This document shows, piece by piece, positions 1 through 12,563 of a stretch of 64,000 bases of DNA. The position numbers were made by a program, and so were the translations under genes. The notes beneath the pieces were generated by a model. It was not told where the DNA came from. It did not search any database and was given only the letters and a program-made list of their open reading frames with translations. Source of the stretch: Neolentinus lepideus HHB14362 ss-1 (Eukaryota > Basidiomycota > Agaricomycetes > Gloeophyllales > Gloeophyllaceae); the NCBI GenBank assembly GCA_001632425.1, contig KV425614.1, positions 118,406 to 182,405 of the forward strand. Direction: 5' to 3'. Every line of letters starts with the position of its first letter. Within the stretch, counting starts at the first letter, position 1.

Positions 1-439
1 CCTGATAGCATTTGTATGTAGGGTAAGATCATTTCCATATCAATTTTGGATCTTAGAATGTCATCCGAAAGAGGTTATTGGTCATACAAGCTGACATGTT
101 ATGTAGTCACACTGTGTGACACTACTCGCGGTTTTCGGGGCCTTAACATGGATGCCGCCGGCAAATGGTCCATCCCACGGCAGAAATCGAGCTGATCACT
201 CCCTGTTGCCATAATTAAGGTCTTTCTATGTGTATAGGTCCTCCCGAAGCCTGAAGGACGGCATGAGTCTGGGACACTGGACTTGAGACCACTGCCGACG
301 GCAAACGGTCCATGCTGCGGGAAACTCGATAATTTGTGACGTGACCACCACATGATAACAGCAATGACGCCATCATGACACAGCATCGGAAATCCCCTGA
401 TGGTCGCTGTAACAGGACATAGTGTCCTTTTTCTCAGCC
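1..439. other. No gene seen; weak degenerate repeat
   Basis: No credible coding region. Two stretches about 150 bp apart (near 150-195 and 290-340) share a degenerate core in which a GGCAAA(T/C)GGTCCAT motif is followed by a CGG/GCGG and then TCGA. It looks like the remains of a tandem repeat. The function is unknown. Confidence 0.4.
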
Positions 440-2075
440 GCCGCGAAAAAGGACACCTCGCTTGCCCGCTGTGTTATCCGCAAAGGAAACTTCGGCCTAC
501 TTCGGCTTACAGGACAGTGACACGCTCATCACGTGCATCCAGTGCCTCGTCACACGCTCTCAGCATGTTGCTCCGCATCCCTCGCCTTGCCTCTCGATGA
601 TGGATGCTGGTATTTTCGGCCTCGATGCATCATAATAGCAAGAAGTGATGCTCTGTAAATGTTTAGAATTCTAGGGACCGGCTGGGACATCCTTTATTCG
701 ACGAAGGACAGGTGCGCTTTCTTGTTTTGCAGTTTTCGTCGCATTTCAGGCTTCAATCGCTTCGTATGTTTTCATACATGAATCGCTCACGATGCATGAT
801 TTTCTGAGATGGTTTCGAAATAATGCCATTCATCTTTCCACCTGTTCGATTTTCTCGGAGAGACTATATAGATCTGGCGAGAGACATTGAACGTGTCTTT
901 CCAGTTTCATATAGCTTCTCGGCGAAGAGGCTTCGAGGTGATGACGGACTCACCGTCGCTTTGGCCACAGCTTTCTTTTCTACCACTTGTTTTCTATGTG
1001 TGCGTGATTTTCATGGAAAAGAAATGCACATTATCTTTCGTACCAGATTCTCCTGCTCAGAAAGGATTGGAATAATCCTCAAAGTACCCGAGAGGTCCCG
1101 CATCCCTATCAAAATATCTGATGACGCAGAACACATCAAGATCCAGCCAGGTGGTATACTATTGCTTGTTGCAGAGCGAAGTACTCAGAACGTATTCCCC
1201 TTGTCATGTGTCCCGAACCGTTTGCTCACTGTCGCTCATTATCTGCAGAACACTCAAAGACCGGATACGATAGCAACACTCGAGAGGCTTCGCCCCGCGT
1301 CTTTTCGGGTTCGGTAGGAGAAGCTCGTCCGATTACTGACTTCTTGTGACTTCTAGCATTTGGATACGTGCACCCATGTTTTCTGCTGCACTCATGTTCC
1401 TTTCTTCCTACTGTCTTGCCCTTTAATCCCTCATACTTCCCGCCACCGCCCTTCCTCGCACTTTCCCATGCAGCGTACATTCCGACGTGTTCCGTGGCGC
1501 TAGTCAACGGGTAGGGCGCTTTTCCTTCTGCTCGGCTGTTTGACTTTAATTTTCGGTTCAGACTGTCGACGGGCACGTGCGGGACTTCCGGCAGCTGGCT
1601 CCTAGTTGGGCGCGGCTCACTGAACAGGCGCGAGCAACCTCCCTGATTTTTTCGTGCGGGCGCGCTATCACTGGCAGAGCTAGCTCGGAATAGACGTTCC
1701 TTTGGGCAGGTCTTGCTGTATGTGAGCGGTTCTGTGCAAGTGTCACATCTGAATTCGGACTGGCGTCTCGGACTGATATGGACGTTGTTGTTCGTTTCCG
1801 AGTAGAGGTAACCCTCTCGTGTCGTTGTGAGAGACTTACCGACGGCATGTCAGCGTCTTCCTACCCGAGTCAGGATGGGGGTTCGGCGTGTGTATTTGGC
1901 GCCACAATGCACGACTATGACGGTTTTCAGAGGGCGCAGATCTGCTGGTTCCTATTACAATGTACGTGTCAAATATGCATTTTCATCTTATGCTCTGAGT
2001 TTGGGTGTTCCTCGATATGCGAGACTCTTGTCTCGGTATGACCTATTGTTTGCCGTTATGCTCTTTGGCCGGCTC
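440..2075 (+). repeat. Left arm of inverted repeat IR-A
   Basis: This block reappears on the opposite strand at about 11850-10325, collinear over its whole length. Shared stretches include the CATCACGTGCATCCAGTGCC segment (530-549), the TATATAG segment near 866, the GTGCGTGATTTTCA segment (1000-1013) and the GACTGATATGGACGT segment (1771-1785). By eye the copies are roughly 80% identical with many small indels. Neither copy holds a long reading frame that survives in the other, so it looks like an old dispersed repeat or a decayed gene, not a live one. It lies on the 5' side of the mucin gene. The family is unidentified. Confidence 0.75.
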
Positions 2076-3510
2076 TTCACCTTATCTAGCCTAACTCCGA
2101 TATTTTAAAGTTATGTGACAGACTGCGTGGACGAATGGCGTGAAGATGGCGATTTCCATTGAATGCCGGGGATACATGATAGGCATTGTAAAAGGACTTG
2201 ATTTCTCTGTTCGATAAAGCCATAAGAATAGAAAGGCAACAGACCTCCATGTAGGTATTGATGTCGACTTTTTGAGGCCGACTTGGGAAGACTCAATGCA
2301 GCACCGCCTCCTTGCTTCGAATTTCCACGCCCTCAGTCATCTAACCGCTGGTGATGATGACGATAGTCTGGGTTCCCTGGAAATATATATTCACGCTCTG
2401 AAGCATCCTAGGAACCGGGCCACCCTCATGTCTCAATGAAGCTCGCCTACACCAAATTTCTTTCTCATATTTGGAGAGACTACCCTCAAGACCATAGAGA
2501 CAAATGTTGATATAGATGGGATTGAGATGAGCAATATATGGATGGGGCTTTCAGGCAGGAATCTCAGGTGTTACATATAGCAAGTCTATCTCTCTTCTTC
2601 ATTACTATCGACACAATTCCTATCTGTTCCCCTTGATATTCAGCCCATATATTTTCATTGTATGGCTTTTATTTGAGGTATCTTCGGTAAAAATTGGGGA
2701 CAAACTCATCATACTATAGCCACGATATAAGTGGCCTGGGTCCTGGTTTGGAACCTAAATGGGTCCTCGTAGGTAACTCACAATGGCTACACAGCTACTC
2801 CATGCACGACGTTACCAGGAGAATGAAATTCGTCCTGTTGTCAGTTATTTGTCCTTATTTCTTCCCACGGCAGTCTACGCCACAGCAGTTTCAACTTGCT
2901 CATCATCCAGTCTGGGCATGTCGGTTCATAAGTCGGCCCCAACTTTGGGTCGCAATGTATTTGTCCTGCACGCTCGAGCACGGCAGTTCCAAGAAAACCG
3001 TCGAAGGTGTATTGGTATGTGGTCATACATGACGTCGACTTAGATGTAATGTCTTCGAAAATTGGATAAGAAGGAACGGTTGATCCGGGAGGTTTCGTGC
3101 CGGACGTAATTCGATAGAGTAATCGCGACAATCTTATTGCATTTGTAGCCTTGTCAGCCATTAACTAGTCGACTTTGGGTGGCACGCTGGGGACACGTGT
3201 GCCCGAGATGCCATGTAGCTATAGTTACTTTGAGAGCCCGAGGTGGGGGCGGGTGAGGTTTGCGTAGTCGCGGTTATGGCACGCAGAAATGTCCGAGAGA
3301 CACTTGTGCGATCAGCATAAAAAATGACCGGAAAGAGGATACTCGGACGGCGGCGTAAAGCAAAAATAGGATAGCACCCGTACCGCGGCAGGAAAGAGGG
3401 TTTCGGTTCGGTTGATTGACATTGGCCTGGGTGTCTGCTTCGTCCGTGGTAGATGGCTGTGATGACTCTCTCCAGCATGAACAGCGGACAGTAACGTGCA
3501 CCTCACCACC
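2076..3510. other. Intergenic, no gene recognised
   Basis: Only short overlapping frames without recognisable domains, and no repeat unit was noticed. The distal part (about 3200-3510) is presumably the upstream region of the mucin gene, but no convincing TATA box was identified. Confidence 0.5.
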
Positions 3511-6500
3511 ATGGCCAGCAGCGACCCAAGAGCTACGAACCGATACCCTCGTTGTCGTCGTCCAACTAGTGCCGCTACCCAGGCGGAGGCACCCTACTGT
3601 CCTTCACCCGTGCCTTGTTCTCGGCCTTGTGCTTGCGAGCTGGTCTCTGTCTCCAAATCATCGTCACGGAAAGAGTCAGAGTTGAAAAGCAGAGATGTAA
3701 ACTCGAGGAAAAGTTCAGAGTCGTTTCGGCTGCCGTGAGTGACGCCTCCACCTCCTGTCGCGGTGACTGAAACACGGTAAAATATTGTTACAGGAGTACT
3801 GGGTGCCGTCGGGGAGTGGTGCACGCAATTTTGTTCTGGAGCGCCACTCTGACAGGGCTCGGGCTTGGTGTTTCTGCCCACCCTGCACCCCAGTCAGATG
3901 TCTCGCCAACGCCCTCAGTATCACAGAGCGCGTCGGATACCCTGAGTGCGACGTCGACGTTGAGCAGCCTATCCCCGAGCACGACATCGAGTAGCCCATC
4001 TCTGAGCACGACATTGAGCAGCCTATCCCGGAGCACGACACCGAGCAGCACATCTCAAAGCTCGACATCGAGCAGCACAATCTCCTCGAGCAGTTCATCA
4101 CAGAGCTCGACGTCGACCAGTACAACCTCCCCGAGCAGCCCGTCCCGAAGCTCGACATCGAGCAGTACAACCTCCTCGAGTAGCCCGTCCCAAAGTTCGA
4201 CATCGAACAGTACAACCTCCTCGAGCAGTCCGTCCCAAAGCTCGACATCGAGCGGTACAACGTCCTCGGGCAGTCAGTCCCGAAGTTCGACATTGAGCAG
4301 TACAACCTCCTCGAGGAGTTCGTCCCAAAGCTCGACGCCGGGCGGCGCGACGTCCTCGAGCAGTCCGTCCCAAAGCTCGACATCGAGCGGTACAACGTCC
4401 TCGTGCAGTCAGTCCCGAAGTTCGACATTGAGCAGTACAACCTCCTCGAGCAGTTCGTCCCAAAGCTCGACACCGAGCAGCACAACATCCTCGAGCAGCC
4501 CGTCCCGGAGCTCGACTCCGGTCAGCACGTCCAGAAGCTTGACATCGAGCAGTACAACCTCCTCGAGCAGTTCGTCCCAGAGCTCGAAATTGACCAGCAC
4601 AACATCCTCGAGTCCAACTACGTCCAGCTCGACCTCCGACTTCCCGTCCACCACCTCCGTACCAACATCCACCACGTCTTCCACTCCACACACGACCGAC
4701 TCGACCATGTCTTCGCCTTCGCTCTCGCTGTCCACGCTGACTTTGAGCTCGTTGTCGCTCACGTTCACATCCATTTCTGTCGCGCCCTCTACGTCGTCCT
4801 CATTATCTTTGCCTTCCACATTTTCTATACCTTCAAGTTCTATACCTTCAACGTCCATGTCCGCACCCTCCACGTCTTTTTCTGTTTCGTCCATGTCGCT
4901 GTCGTCCTTTTCGCTATCGCTTCCCACCTATACGAGTTCTTCCTTTTCCGGATCTCCATCGTGGAGTACTATCAGCTTGCCCACGGGGTCTTCGAGTAGC
5001 ACGACTTCGTCAGGATCGTCGAGTTCCGCCTCGTCATCCTCAAGCTCGTCGTCCGCTCCATTGTCAAGCTCGTCGTCCGCTCCATTGTCAAGCTCGTCGT
5101 CCGCTCCATCCTCAAGCTCGTCATCCGCCCCGTCATCAAGCTCTCCATCCACGTCTTCGACCTACGCATCTACGTCTTCCCCATATTCAAGCTCGGCACT
5201 ATCGTCAGGTTCCTCATCCAAGTCTTCGACCTCCGCATCCGCAACCTCATCATCGACCCTAACCTCCTCTGCATCAAGCTCGGATCCCACGTCCTCAACG
5301 CACACATCGGACTCCTCAAGCTACACATCGTCTTCCTCAAGCTACATATCGTCTTCTTCAAGCTACACATCTCGGACAATGTCAGTATCTTTCCCATCTC
5401 CTTGTCCTTCTTCATCCGCAACCGCATGCTCGAGCTCATTTTCTTCAATTTCAATTTCAATTTCGAATTCAATCCGATTCCAATTTCAAGTTCTTCGTCT
5501 CCCACGTCTGTTATTATTTCTCCAAGTGCGACTGCGACTAGAAGCGCGAGCTCAAGTGTACGATATTCTTCTTCTCTTGGGATCACGGGCACGGGCACGA
5601 CATCGACTGAGATCGGGATTGGGACGTCTACTTCTACTTCTTCTTGGGTTTCATCTTCTCATGTCACATCTGTATTCTCCACTTCTTGGGCCACATCAGC
5701 ATCTTCCGCTTCCCGGACTACATTAGCATCTTCCACTTCCCGGACTACATTGGCATCTTCCACTTCTTGGGCCACATCGCCGTCTTCCACTTCTTGGGCC
5801 ACCTCAGCATCTTCCACTTCTGGGGCCACCTCAGCATTCTCCTCTTCTCTGTTCACGTCAGCACCGTCCGCTTCTCAAGCTACATCGGTGGCTTCCTCTT
5901 CTTGGGCCACATCAGCGCCGTCCGCTTCTCGAGCCACATCAGTATCCTCCTCTTTTCGGTTCACAACGGCATCTTCCACTTCTCATGCCACATCATCATC
6001 TTCCACTTCCCGGGCCACATCAGTACCTTCCATTTCTCGAGCCACATCGGCGCCACCCACCTCATCGGTGTCTTCCACTTCCCACTTCACGTCGGCACGC
6101 TCAACTTCTCAGTCCACGCCGGCGCCGTCCACTTCCACGACCACGTTGCCACCCTCAACTTCTCATGCCGCGTCAGCGTCGTCCACTTTCCCGGCCACTT
6201 CCACTTCTCAGGCCACATCGGTGTCCTCTACCTCTCAGGTCACGTCAGCGTCGTCCACTTCTCAGCCCATGTCGGCGTCGTCCACTTCCCGTGCCACGAT
6301 AACATCTTCCAGTTCTCAATCCACACCTACGTCGTCCACTTCTCGGGCCAAGTCGGCATCCTTCAGTGCTCAGTCCTCACCAGCACCATCCACTTCTCAG
6401 GCCACATCGGCGTCCTCCGCTTCTCAGCCCATGTCAGCACCATCCATTTCCCAGGACACGTCGATATCTTCCACTGCTCGGGTCACGTCTGCAACGTCCA

Positions 6501-9500
6501 CTGCTCAGTCCACATCGGCACCGTCCACTTCTCAGATCACATCTGCACTCTCCACTTCTCAATGGTCCACTTCGTGGGTACCGTCCGCTCGGACGACGTC
6601 TACGAGCAGCCCGCGGTCCTCGTCTGCGTCTTTCGGCAGCTCGTCGGGTGCTGACACGTATTCACTTCCAACGAGCTCGGATGGGCGGTTTAGTACGGAT
6701 GCTTTCTCGAGTGCGACGTATGTGTCCGTGAGTGGGACGCACCCGAGCTCGATCGTGACGGTTGCGTCGTCGAGCGCGACGTTCCTAAGCTCGACTGCGA
6801 CGGATGCATCCTCGAGTGGGACGTATACATCCTTGACTACACCCTTAGCTGCTACGCATCTAAGCTTGACCACGACGTATACATCATCTGGCACGGCACA
6901 CACATACTCGACTACTACGTATCCATATTTCACTACGACGGCTATATCTTCGTCTTCGACGTATGTATCCTCCGACACGGCGCGTACATCGGCTACGAGG
7001 TATACATCCCTAACTATGACTAGCATGCTCTCGATCACGACGTATACACTCTCGACTACGACGCGTACATCCTCAGCCCCTCCCTCTGTTGTGTATACTT
7101 CTTCGTCATCGTTTGTTATCTCGCATGTGTCCCCGTCACCATCTTCCGCTTCATATGCCTCTCCCTCATCATCTGTCTCGTATGTCGCGTCTCCCGCGTA
7201 TTCGTCCGTAACTAGGAGCATCTCCGCCGCGTCCTCGAGCTCCCTGTCTTCTCCCTCTCCCTCTCCCTCTCCCTCTCCCTCTCCCTCTCCGTCCCTATCC
7301 GTCTACCGTGCATCCGCATCCCGATCCGGATCCTTGTCGTCTGCTCTCACTGTAACCCGTCGCCCGCCCTATACGGTTTTCTCTTCATCTTCGGATCCTT
7401 CCACTTCTATTTTGTCTTCGTCTTCCTCCCCTTCTCCGTTCCCTTCATTCTTATATACCTCCGTATCTCCGAGCCCAAGCTTACAATCTTACGATAGGTC
7501 ACCGACGCAGTCGACATCGTGGGCGTGGACCTCAGTATCATCGTCGTCGAATAGCTGGAGCTGGGTTTATACTAGGTGCGTATATATCTGCTCTGTTTCA
7601 TCCCATCGTCTACTTTATATTAAACAGATTATACTGACGCCAACCCAACAGTATATCTGGAACCCTCTCTCAAACCATCCTCTCTTCGCACCCCTCTTCT
7701 GCGTCCTCTGATTCTGATCCAAGCACATCGAGTAGAGATAGCTCGTCAACGGCGCCCAAACCAACGACGCCCAAGCCGTCTCCAACGTCCTCGTCAAGTC
7801 TGACGCGGATCTCGACGTCCACGATCAGCGTTACCAGAGTCTACACGTCGACGCTCTCAGATGGGGGCACCACGGTCGTGAGCACGGTCTTCCCCACAGG
7901 GACGCTCGTGCCCGAGCCGGCGAGTGGATGGAACCGGTGAGTGTTCCGTTTGATACTGCGACTGTTATCATTGGCTAAAGATTGCCCACCAAACAGCGTC
8001 CGCCGTGATCCCGGCGTGATCGCAGGCATCGTCATTGGAGTGGTTGCCGCGCTCGCGCTCCTCGGCGCGTGGGCGCTCATCCTCTTCCGACGGCTCCGCA
8101 TGCGCAAACTCGAGGGCGCAGCGCTCTACGGCGCAGGCACTGGGTCGCGCGGTCCGCTAGCGGACGAGACGGACGACGTGGCCGGTGGGGTAGGGAGCAT
8201 GGAGGAGCTGCCCGGGGCGCCGCTGATGGTCGCGAGTGACGGGCATGGGTCGAGGATGCGGGGCGGGGATGAGGTGTACTCGGATGAGCGGTATCTGGAG
8301 GATGTGGGGAGAAGGACGTCGGGGGCGCTGCTCTCGGCAGGGTCGCCAGCGATGATGCCCTCGCAGTCCCCGGTGATGATGCCTGTCTCGCCTGTAATTC
8401 TCCCGAAGATGTCGCCCGTGCTGATGCCGACAAGGTCTCCCGCGTTGCTGCCGACGACCTCTCCCGCACTGCTTCCTGTTCAGAAATTGCCGGGGCTCCC
8501 GTCGCTGCAGGCTTCTCCTATTCTGGGGCCTGTTGGAGGACTGGAGCCTGTGTCACCAACGAGCAGGAGCGTGACGAGGCGCAAGTCGAGCGTGAGTGGA
8601 CTGGATCCTGGCGTGTGGCTCGGGGGGATGGCGTACGGTGGGTCGAAGTCACCTCCCAGCTCTGCTGGTGCACCGTTGCCTACAGGGACGAGCGCGACGT
8701 TTGGGCTGTCGGATCCGTCGTCTAATGGTCACGCAAGTGACGAGCAAGAGCTGTTGATGAGCCCTATGTACCACAGCGGCGGGGGGAGTGTGGATTCGTT
8801 CGGTGCGAGCGCGTCGTCAATTGGGCATGGCGGTTCGTCGACTGGGCATGGGATGATCGCGGGGAGGAGCTCGTCGTCGCAGGGCGGGCGTACGCCGTCT
8901 TCGCAAAGTCATTCTGGGCCGTCGCAAGAGAGCGGAGTGCGCAAGTCGCCCAGTGTGCGCGTGAGCTTGAGCGGGGTCCCGCCGACCAGCTATCCATACC
9001 GCGGTGAGGAGCGAGAGAGCCATCCGCCGACACGGAGTACAAGCCCGATTGCGTTTCTCTCGCGCAGCTTGCGGTGGAAGACGCGGCGTGGGTCGCAGTC
9101 GTCACAGGGCCTGCTGGAGCGTGAGGACTCAGTTGAGAACGAGTCACAGCGTGCTCCGGTGACGACACCGACATTCTTCGAGCCCCCGCCGGAGTTTGTG
9201 TCCCCTCCGCCACCACGGCCACAACGCCCGGCTGCTACGCCCTTGTTCACGAGGGTTCCAGCGCGTATTGAAAGGTCTGTGTATCCTGGGACGATCCCTG
9301 ATCTTGCGACGCTCGCGGGTGAGGAGCGTGCGTGGACGCAGTGGCCGAGACCGAATCCGTCGCTGACACTGCCACCGCTACCGTCACCTGCAATTACGGA
9401 CAGGTCGTCGGTGCGGGACGGTCTACTTAGATTAGGTGGGCAGGGAATGCATAGTTCCGGAGCGTTGAGTTTGCAGGATGAGGTGGATTACTCGCGGCCA

Positions 9501-9752
9501 ATTGGAGGGGTGAGCACTGCATTCGCTTGATTGAAAAATTGTTTGCTAATGTTGTTTGTGCTTCTTGTCTCACTGCAGGTCGTTAACAACAGGATGTACA
9601 GCACGACGACGTTCAACACCGTAGACACACGCGAGACTGCCGATACAATGGACACTGCGACGGCGACGGACCGTCACATTCACGAACAATCGAGTTTCGA
9701 AGGACACACGCTCCATATAGATCAAGAACATTCATGGCACGAGCTAGCCTAG
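3511..9752 (+). CDS. Giant Ser/Thr-rich mucin-like transmembrane protein
   Basis: The proposed model starts at the ATG at 3511 (context CACCATGGCC). Exons are 3511-3734, 3794 to about 5384, about 5435 to 7575, 7652-7936, 7997-9509 and 9579-9752. The introns at 3735, 7576, 7937 and 9510 have clean donors and acceptors and keep the frame. The change from reading frame 3 to frame 2 between about 5385 and 5490 is explained only tentatively, by a 50-bp intron (5385-5434) or by an indel in an AATTTC repeat. The product is about 1,950-1,980 residues. After about 75 polar residues there is a hydrophobic signal or anchor segment (VHAILFWSATLTGLGLGVSA), then about 1,350 residues of Ser/Thr-rich repeats. 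A juxtamembrane segment (GGTTVVSTVFPTGT) follows, then one clear transmembrane helix (GVIAGIVIGVVAALALLGAW) with an Arg/Lys stop-transfer and a cytosolic tail of about 540 residues. The tail opens with SPVxxP repeats and is Ser/Pro-rich. The architecture is that of a cell-surface mucin or wall sensor; a specific role is not claimed. The gene is flanked by the IR-A arms. Confidence 0.8.
4070..4625 (+). repeat. 45-bp coding minisatellite in the mucin gene
   Basis: About a dozen tandem 45-bp units encode variants of a 15-residue SSSPSxSSTSSSTTS block. Units differ by scattered substitutions (Pro/Ser, Arg/Gln, Ser/Gly). The array is Ser-coding in the gene frame and remains open in several other frames because its TCG/AGC/ACC composition makes stop codons rare. 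Confidence 0.85.
5655..6560 (+). repeat. 27-bp coding minisatellite in the mucin gene
   Basis: Roughly 30 tandem 27-bp units encode a nine-residue block of the form STSxATSxx, where the variable positions are mostly W/R/Q/H and A/P/V/S. It is a second array, unrelated in period to the 45-bp one, and extends the O-glycosylation-type stalk. Confidence 0.85.
7250..7298 (+). repeat. CTCTCC microsatellite coding Ser-Pro repeats
   Basis: An uninterrupted run of about seven TCTCCC/CTCTCC hexamers encodes SPSPSP near the membrane-proximal end of the mucin ectodomain. The unit length is a multiple of three, so copy-number change would keep the frame. Confidence 0.85.
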
Positions 9753-10324
9753 TTAGTCCTCTCTGCTTTACATGATCGTCACTTTTGCTTTCGCTTGCGC
9801 TTTGAACTTTCGTAGTTGCACGCACTACAGCATAGCTTATTTTCTGTTTAAAGGCGCGAGCTGCACACCGCGTACGTACTAATGCCAACATACACGATTT
9901 AGGCACGATTACTGCTTCTTGCTTCATAATGCATGTATACCACAGATGAACACACAAGACAAAATACCCGCTGTACGAGAATATAGAATATAGATTTTGT
10001 TGATTTTTCTGTAACTAAGATCTACCCAAATCACAAGTGTCGCGTTGTAGTCTGACTTCCTCTCACCTAGGGCTTGCTATTTCTGCGAACGTGAATGCCA
10101 AAGATACGGATTGCGGAGCGCGTCGTAAGGCAGCAATTGAAAATTTGTGTGCGCTGTAGATCTTGTGGAGGGGCCAGCGCTCATCGGCGGCCACTGTTGC
10201 TTTAGCAACACAAATCAACATTCAGAGGGCACAAATCCCTTTGCAATATTGATTATCAAATTTATCATGTATCTCCTAGATTGAATGGAAGTTGCCAGTC
10301 TGCACACCATACACCCATGCAGCC
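9753..10324. other. 3' flank of the mucin gene, no gene
   Basis: AT-richer sequence without a credible frame. It presumably holds the mucin 3' UTR and terminator, but no specific signal can be defended. Confidence 0.5.
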
Positions 10325-11850
10325 TGTCTATACACCGATAACGGCAAGCATAATGGCAAACGATCGGTCATAGCGAGACGAAAACCTCGCATATCGAGAA
10401 ATACCTAAGATCAGAGCATAAATGAAAATGCATATTCGATACGCACACTGTCATCCGAACCGGCAGATCTGCGCTCACTGAGAACAGTCAACAGCCACAA
10501 CGTTGGATTGTGGCGTCAGGTACACGAGTCGAAGGCCGAACACCCGTCGTGACTGAGATGGCGGGACGCTTACATGGCGTCGGCAAGTCTCTCACAACGA
10601 CAGAGAAAATTCTGTCTACTCGGAACCGAACAACGACGTCCATATCAGTCCGAGACGCCAGTCCCGATTCAAATATGACACCTGCGCGGAACCGTTCGCA
10701 TGCAGTAGGACCTGCCTCACGGTTCGTAGATCCCGAGCTAGCTCTGGCAGTGATAACGGGTCCGCACGGAAAAATCGAGGCGGCTGCTCGCGCCTGTTCA
10801 TTGAGCTGCCGCTGGAGGAGTTCCACCCGAGCCTGAAACGAAACCAACTGCAAACAACTGGGAGGAAGGATAAGCACCTTACCCGTCAACTAGCACAACG
10901 GAATACACCGGAGCGTTTGCTGCATGAGAAAGTGCGAAGAAAGCGGTGGTAGGAAGTATGAGGGAATGACGGGAAAGGCAGCAGGAAGAGGGGAACATGA
11001 TCAGTAGTCGGATGAGCTTCGCCTACCGAACTCGAAATGACGCGGGGGAGAAGCTTTTTGGGCGTTGATACTGTCACGTATGGCAACCGATCTTTGAGTG
11101 TTATGCAGCTAATGAGTGACAGCAATCGAACGCTCTGGGGCGCGTGACAAGGGGCATACGTTCTGAGTGCTTCGCTCTACAAGAAACAAGAGTACACCTC
11201 CTGGGTCTTGATGTGTTCAGCGGCATCAGGAATCGATGGGATGCGGGATCTATCCGGTACGTTGAAGAGTAGTCCAATCCTCTCGGATCTGGTACGAAAG
11301 ACAATGTAGATTCTTTTCCGTGAAAATCACGCACACGTCGCAGAAACAAATGGTAGAGAAGGAAGCTGTGACCAAAGCAATAGTGAGTCAATTATCGCCG
11401 AGAAGCTATATAGTCTCTTCGTGAAAGTCGAATATGTAGAAGATGAGTGGCATAATTCCATAACCATCTCAGACAATCGGAAGTACCAGCTGCGCGTTTC
11501 ATAACCATGAGCAAGTCCTGTATGAGAATATAGAAGCGATTGGAGTCTGAAATGCGTTATCGCGAAATTCAGAGGCAAGATGGCACACCTGCAGAACCCT
11601 GTGCTTAGTCGGATAAAGGATACCCCAGTCGATCCCTCGGATTTCAGAAATCTCACAGAGCATCATTCTAGTGTATTGAGGCCGAAGATACCAGCGTCCA
11701 TCATCGAGTGGCAAGGTGAGGGATGCAGTACAAAGTTGTTAGGAGTTAACGTGTGAGAAGCTTGTGACGAGGCACTGGATGCACGTGATGAACGCATCAC
11801 ATTTTGATGGATAGCGGATATGTGGCCTCCCCCTTTTATGACTGCAATGT
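10325..11850 (-). repeat. Right arm of inverted repeat IR-A
   Basis: Read on the minus strand, this block matches 440-2075 in order, with the same landmarks: ATCACGTGCATCCAGTGCC near 11790-11770, ATATAG near 11410, GTGCGTGATTTTCA near 11330, and the GATATGGACG segment near 10650. It differs by many substitutions and small indels, including a loss of about 40 bp relative to the left arm near the position equivalent to 1340. No intact frame is shared with the left arm. Confidence 0.75.
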
Positions 11851-12259
11851 GATCGTTCGGCTCCTGTGCTTGCATTATGGTTCAAAATAGTCAAGCTCTG
11901 TTCTTCTTGGAAGGGCTTGAGACCAAAGACGACGCCCTCGGGCCGCCGGCGTCTACTGGCGGGACCTTCCCCAGATTGACAGTACCCGTGGTTCAATGAA
12001 ACTACAAAGAAGAATATACTCGGTCCTTCTGAAAGAACATTCAGAGTTTATGGGGAAAGCCAAGGGACTCAACCTTGTGATGTCACGATGTTTTATTTTC
12101 CATGCAACTCGCATATTTCTGAGGAGCCGGGATTGTCATAAGTGGGCGCACAATACTTCGTTAGACATTTAATATCCATGTTATTACAGAATTTAGTGGA
12201 TGTAGGTGTCTCGAACTCCTGCCCTTTGTAAACCTTATTCGTAAACTTCAGGGACCAGA
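11851..12259. other. Spacer between IR-A and IR-B, no gene
   Basis: Short frames only and no feature recognised. The matching part of IR-B begins at about 12260. Confidence 0.45.
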
Positions 12260-12563
12260 GCCTGAGGAACGAGTCAATAGCGAAAAGCGATGCTTTGCAT
12301 TAAAGCGCTTCATGAATTCGGACATCCATCATTGGCTCGAACATACGTCTCCCGATTGCACACTGACAGCTTTCACTTGGGCTTCAACATATATGCGCGA
12401 AGACGCGGCCACATCGTCGTACAAGAGCTGCCGCCGCGACGGTCGCCGGCCACAGCGTCCAAAGACCCGCGGATCAACGTTAAGGCCTGCAGGTTTGATA
12501 TATACGGTATAATCCGCATGCAGTGCCCTAAATGGACAAACCCTTCAGTGAAATTTAAGGCTA

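Noticed and set aside
3715..5726. Long antisense and alternate-frame ORFs across the mucin repeats (for example minus 3715-4488 and 4098-4691, plus 4403-4999)
   Set aside because: They are created by stop-poor TCG/AGC/ACC repeat composition. The sense frame has splice-consistent exons, a transmembrane helix and a tail, and the others have none.
8077..9250. Arg/Ser/Thr-rich minus-strand frames opposite the mucin tail
   Set aside because: They are shadows of the confirmed tail exon 7997-9509 and have no splice or start context.
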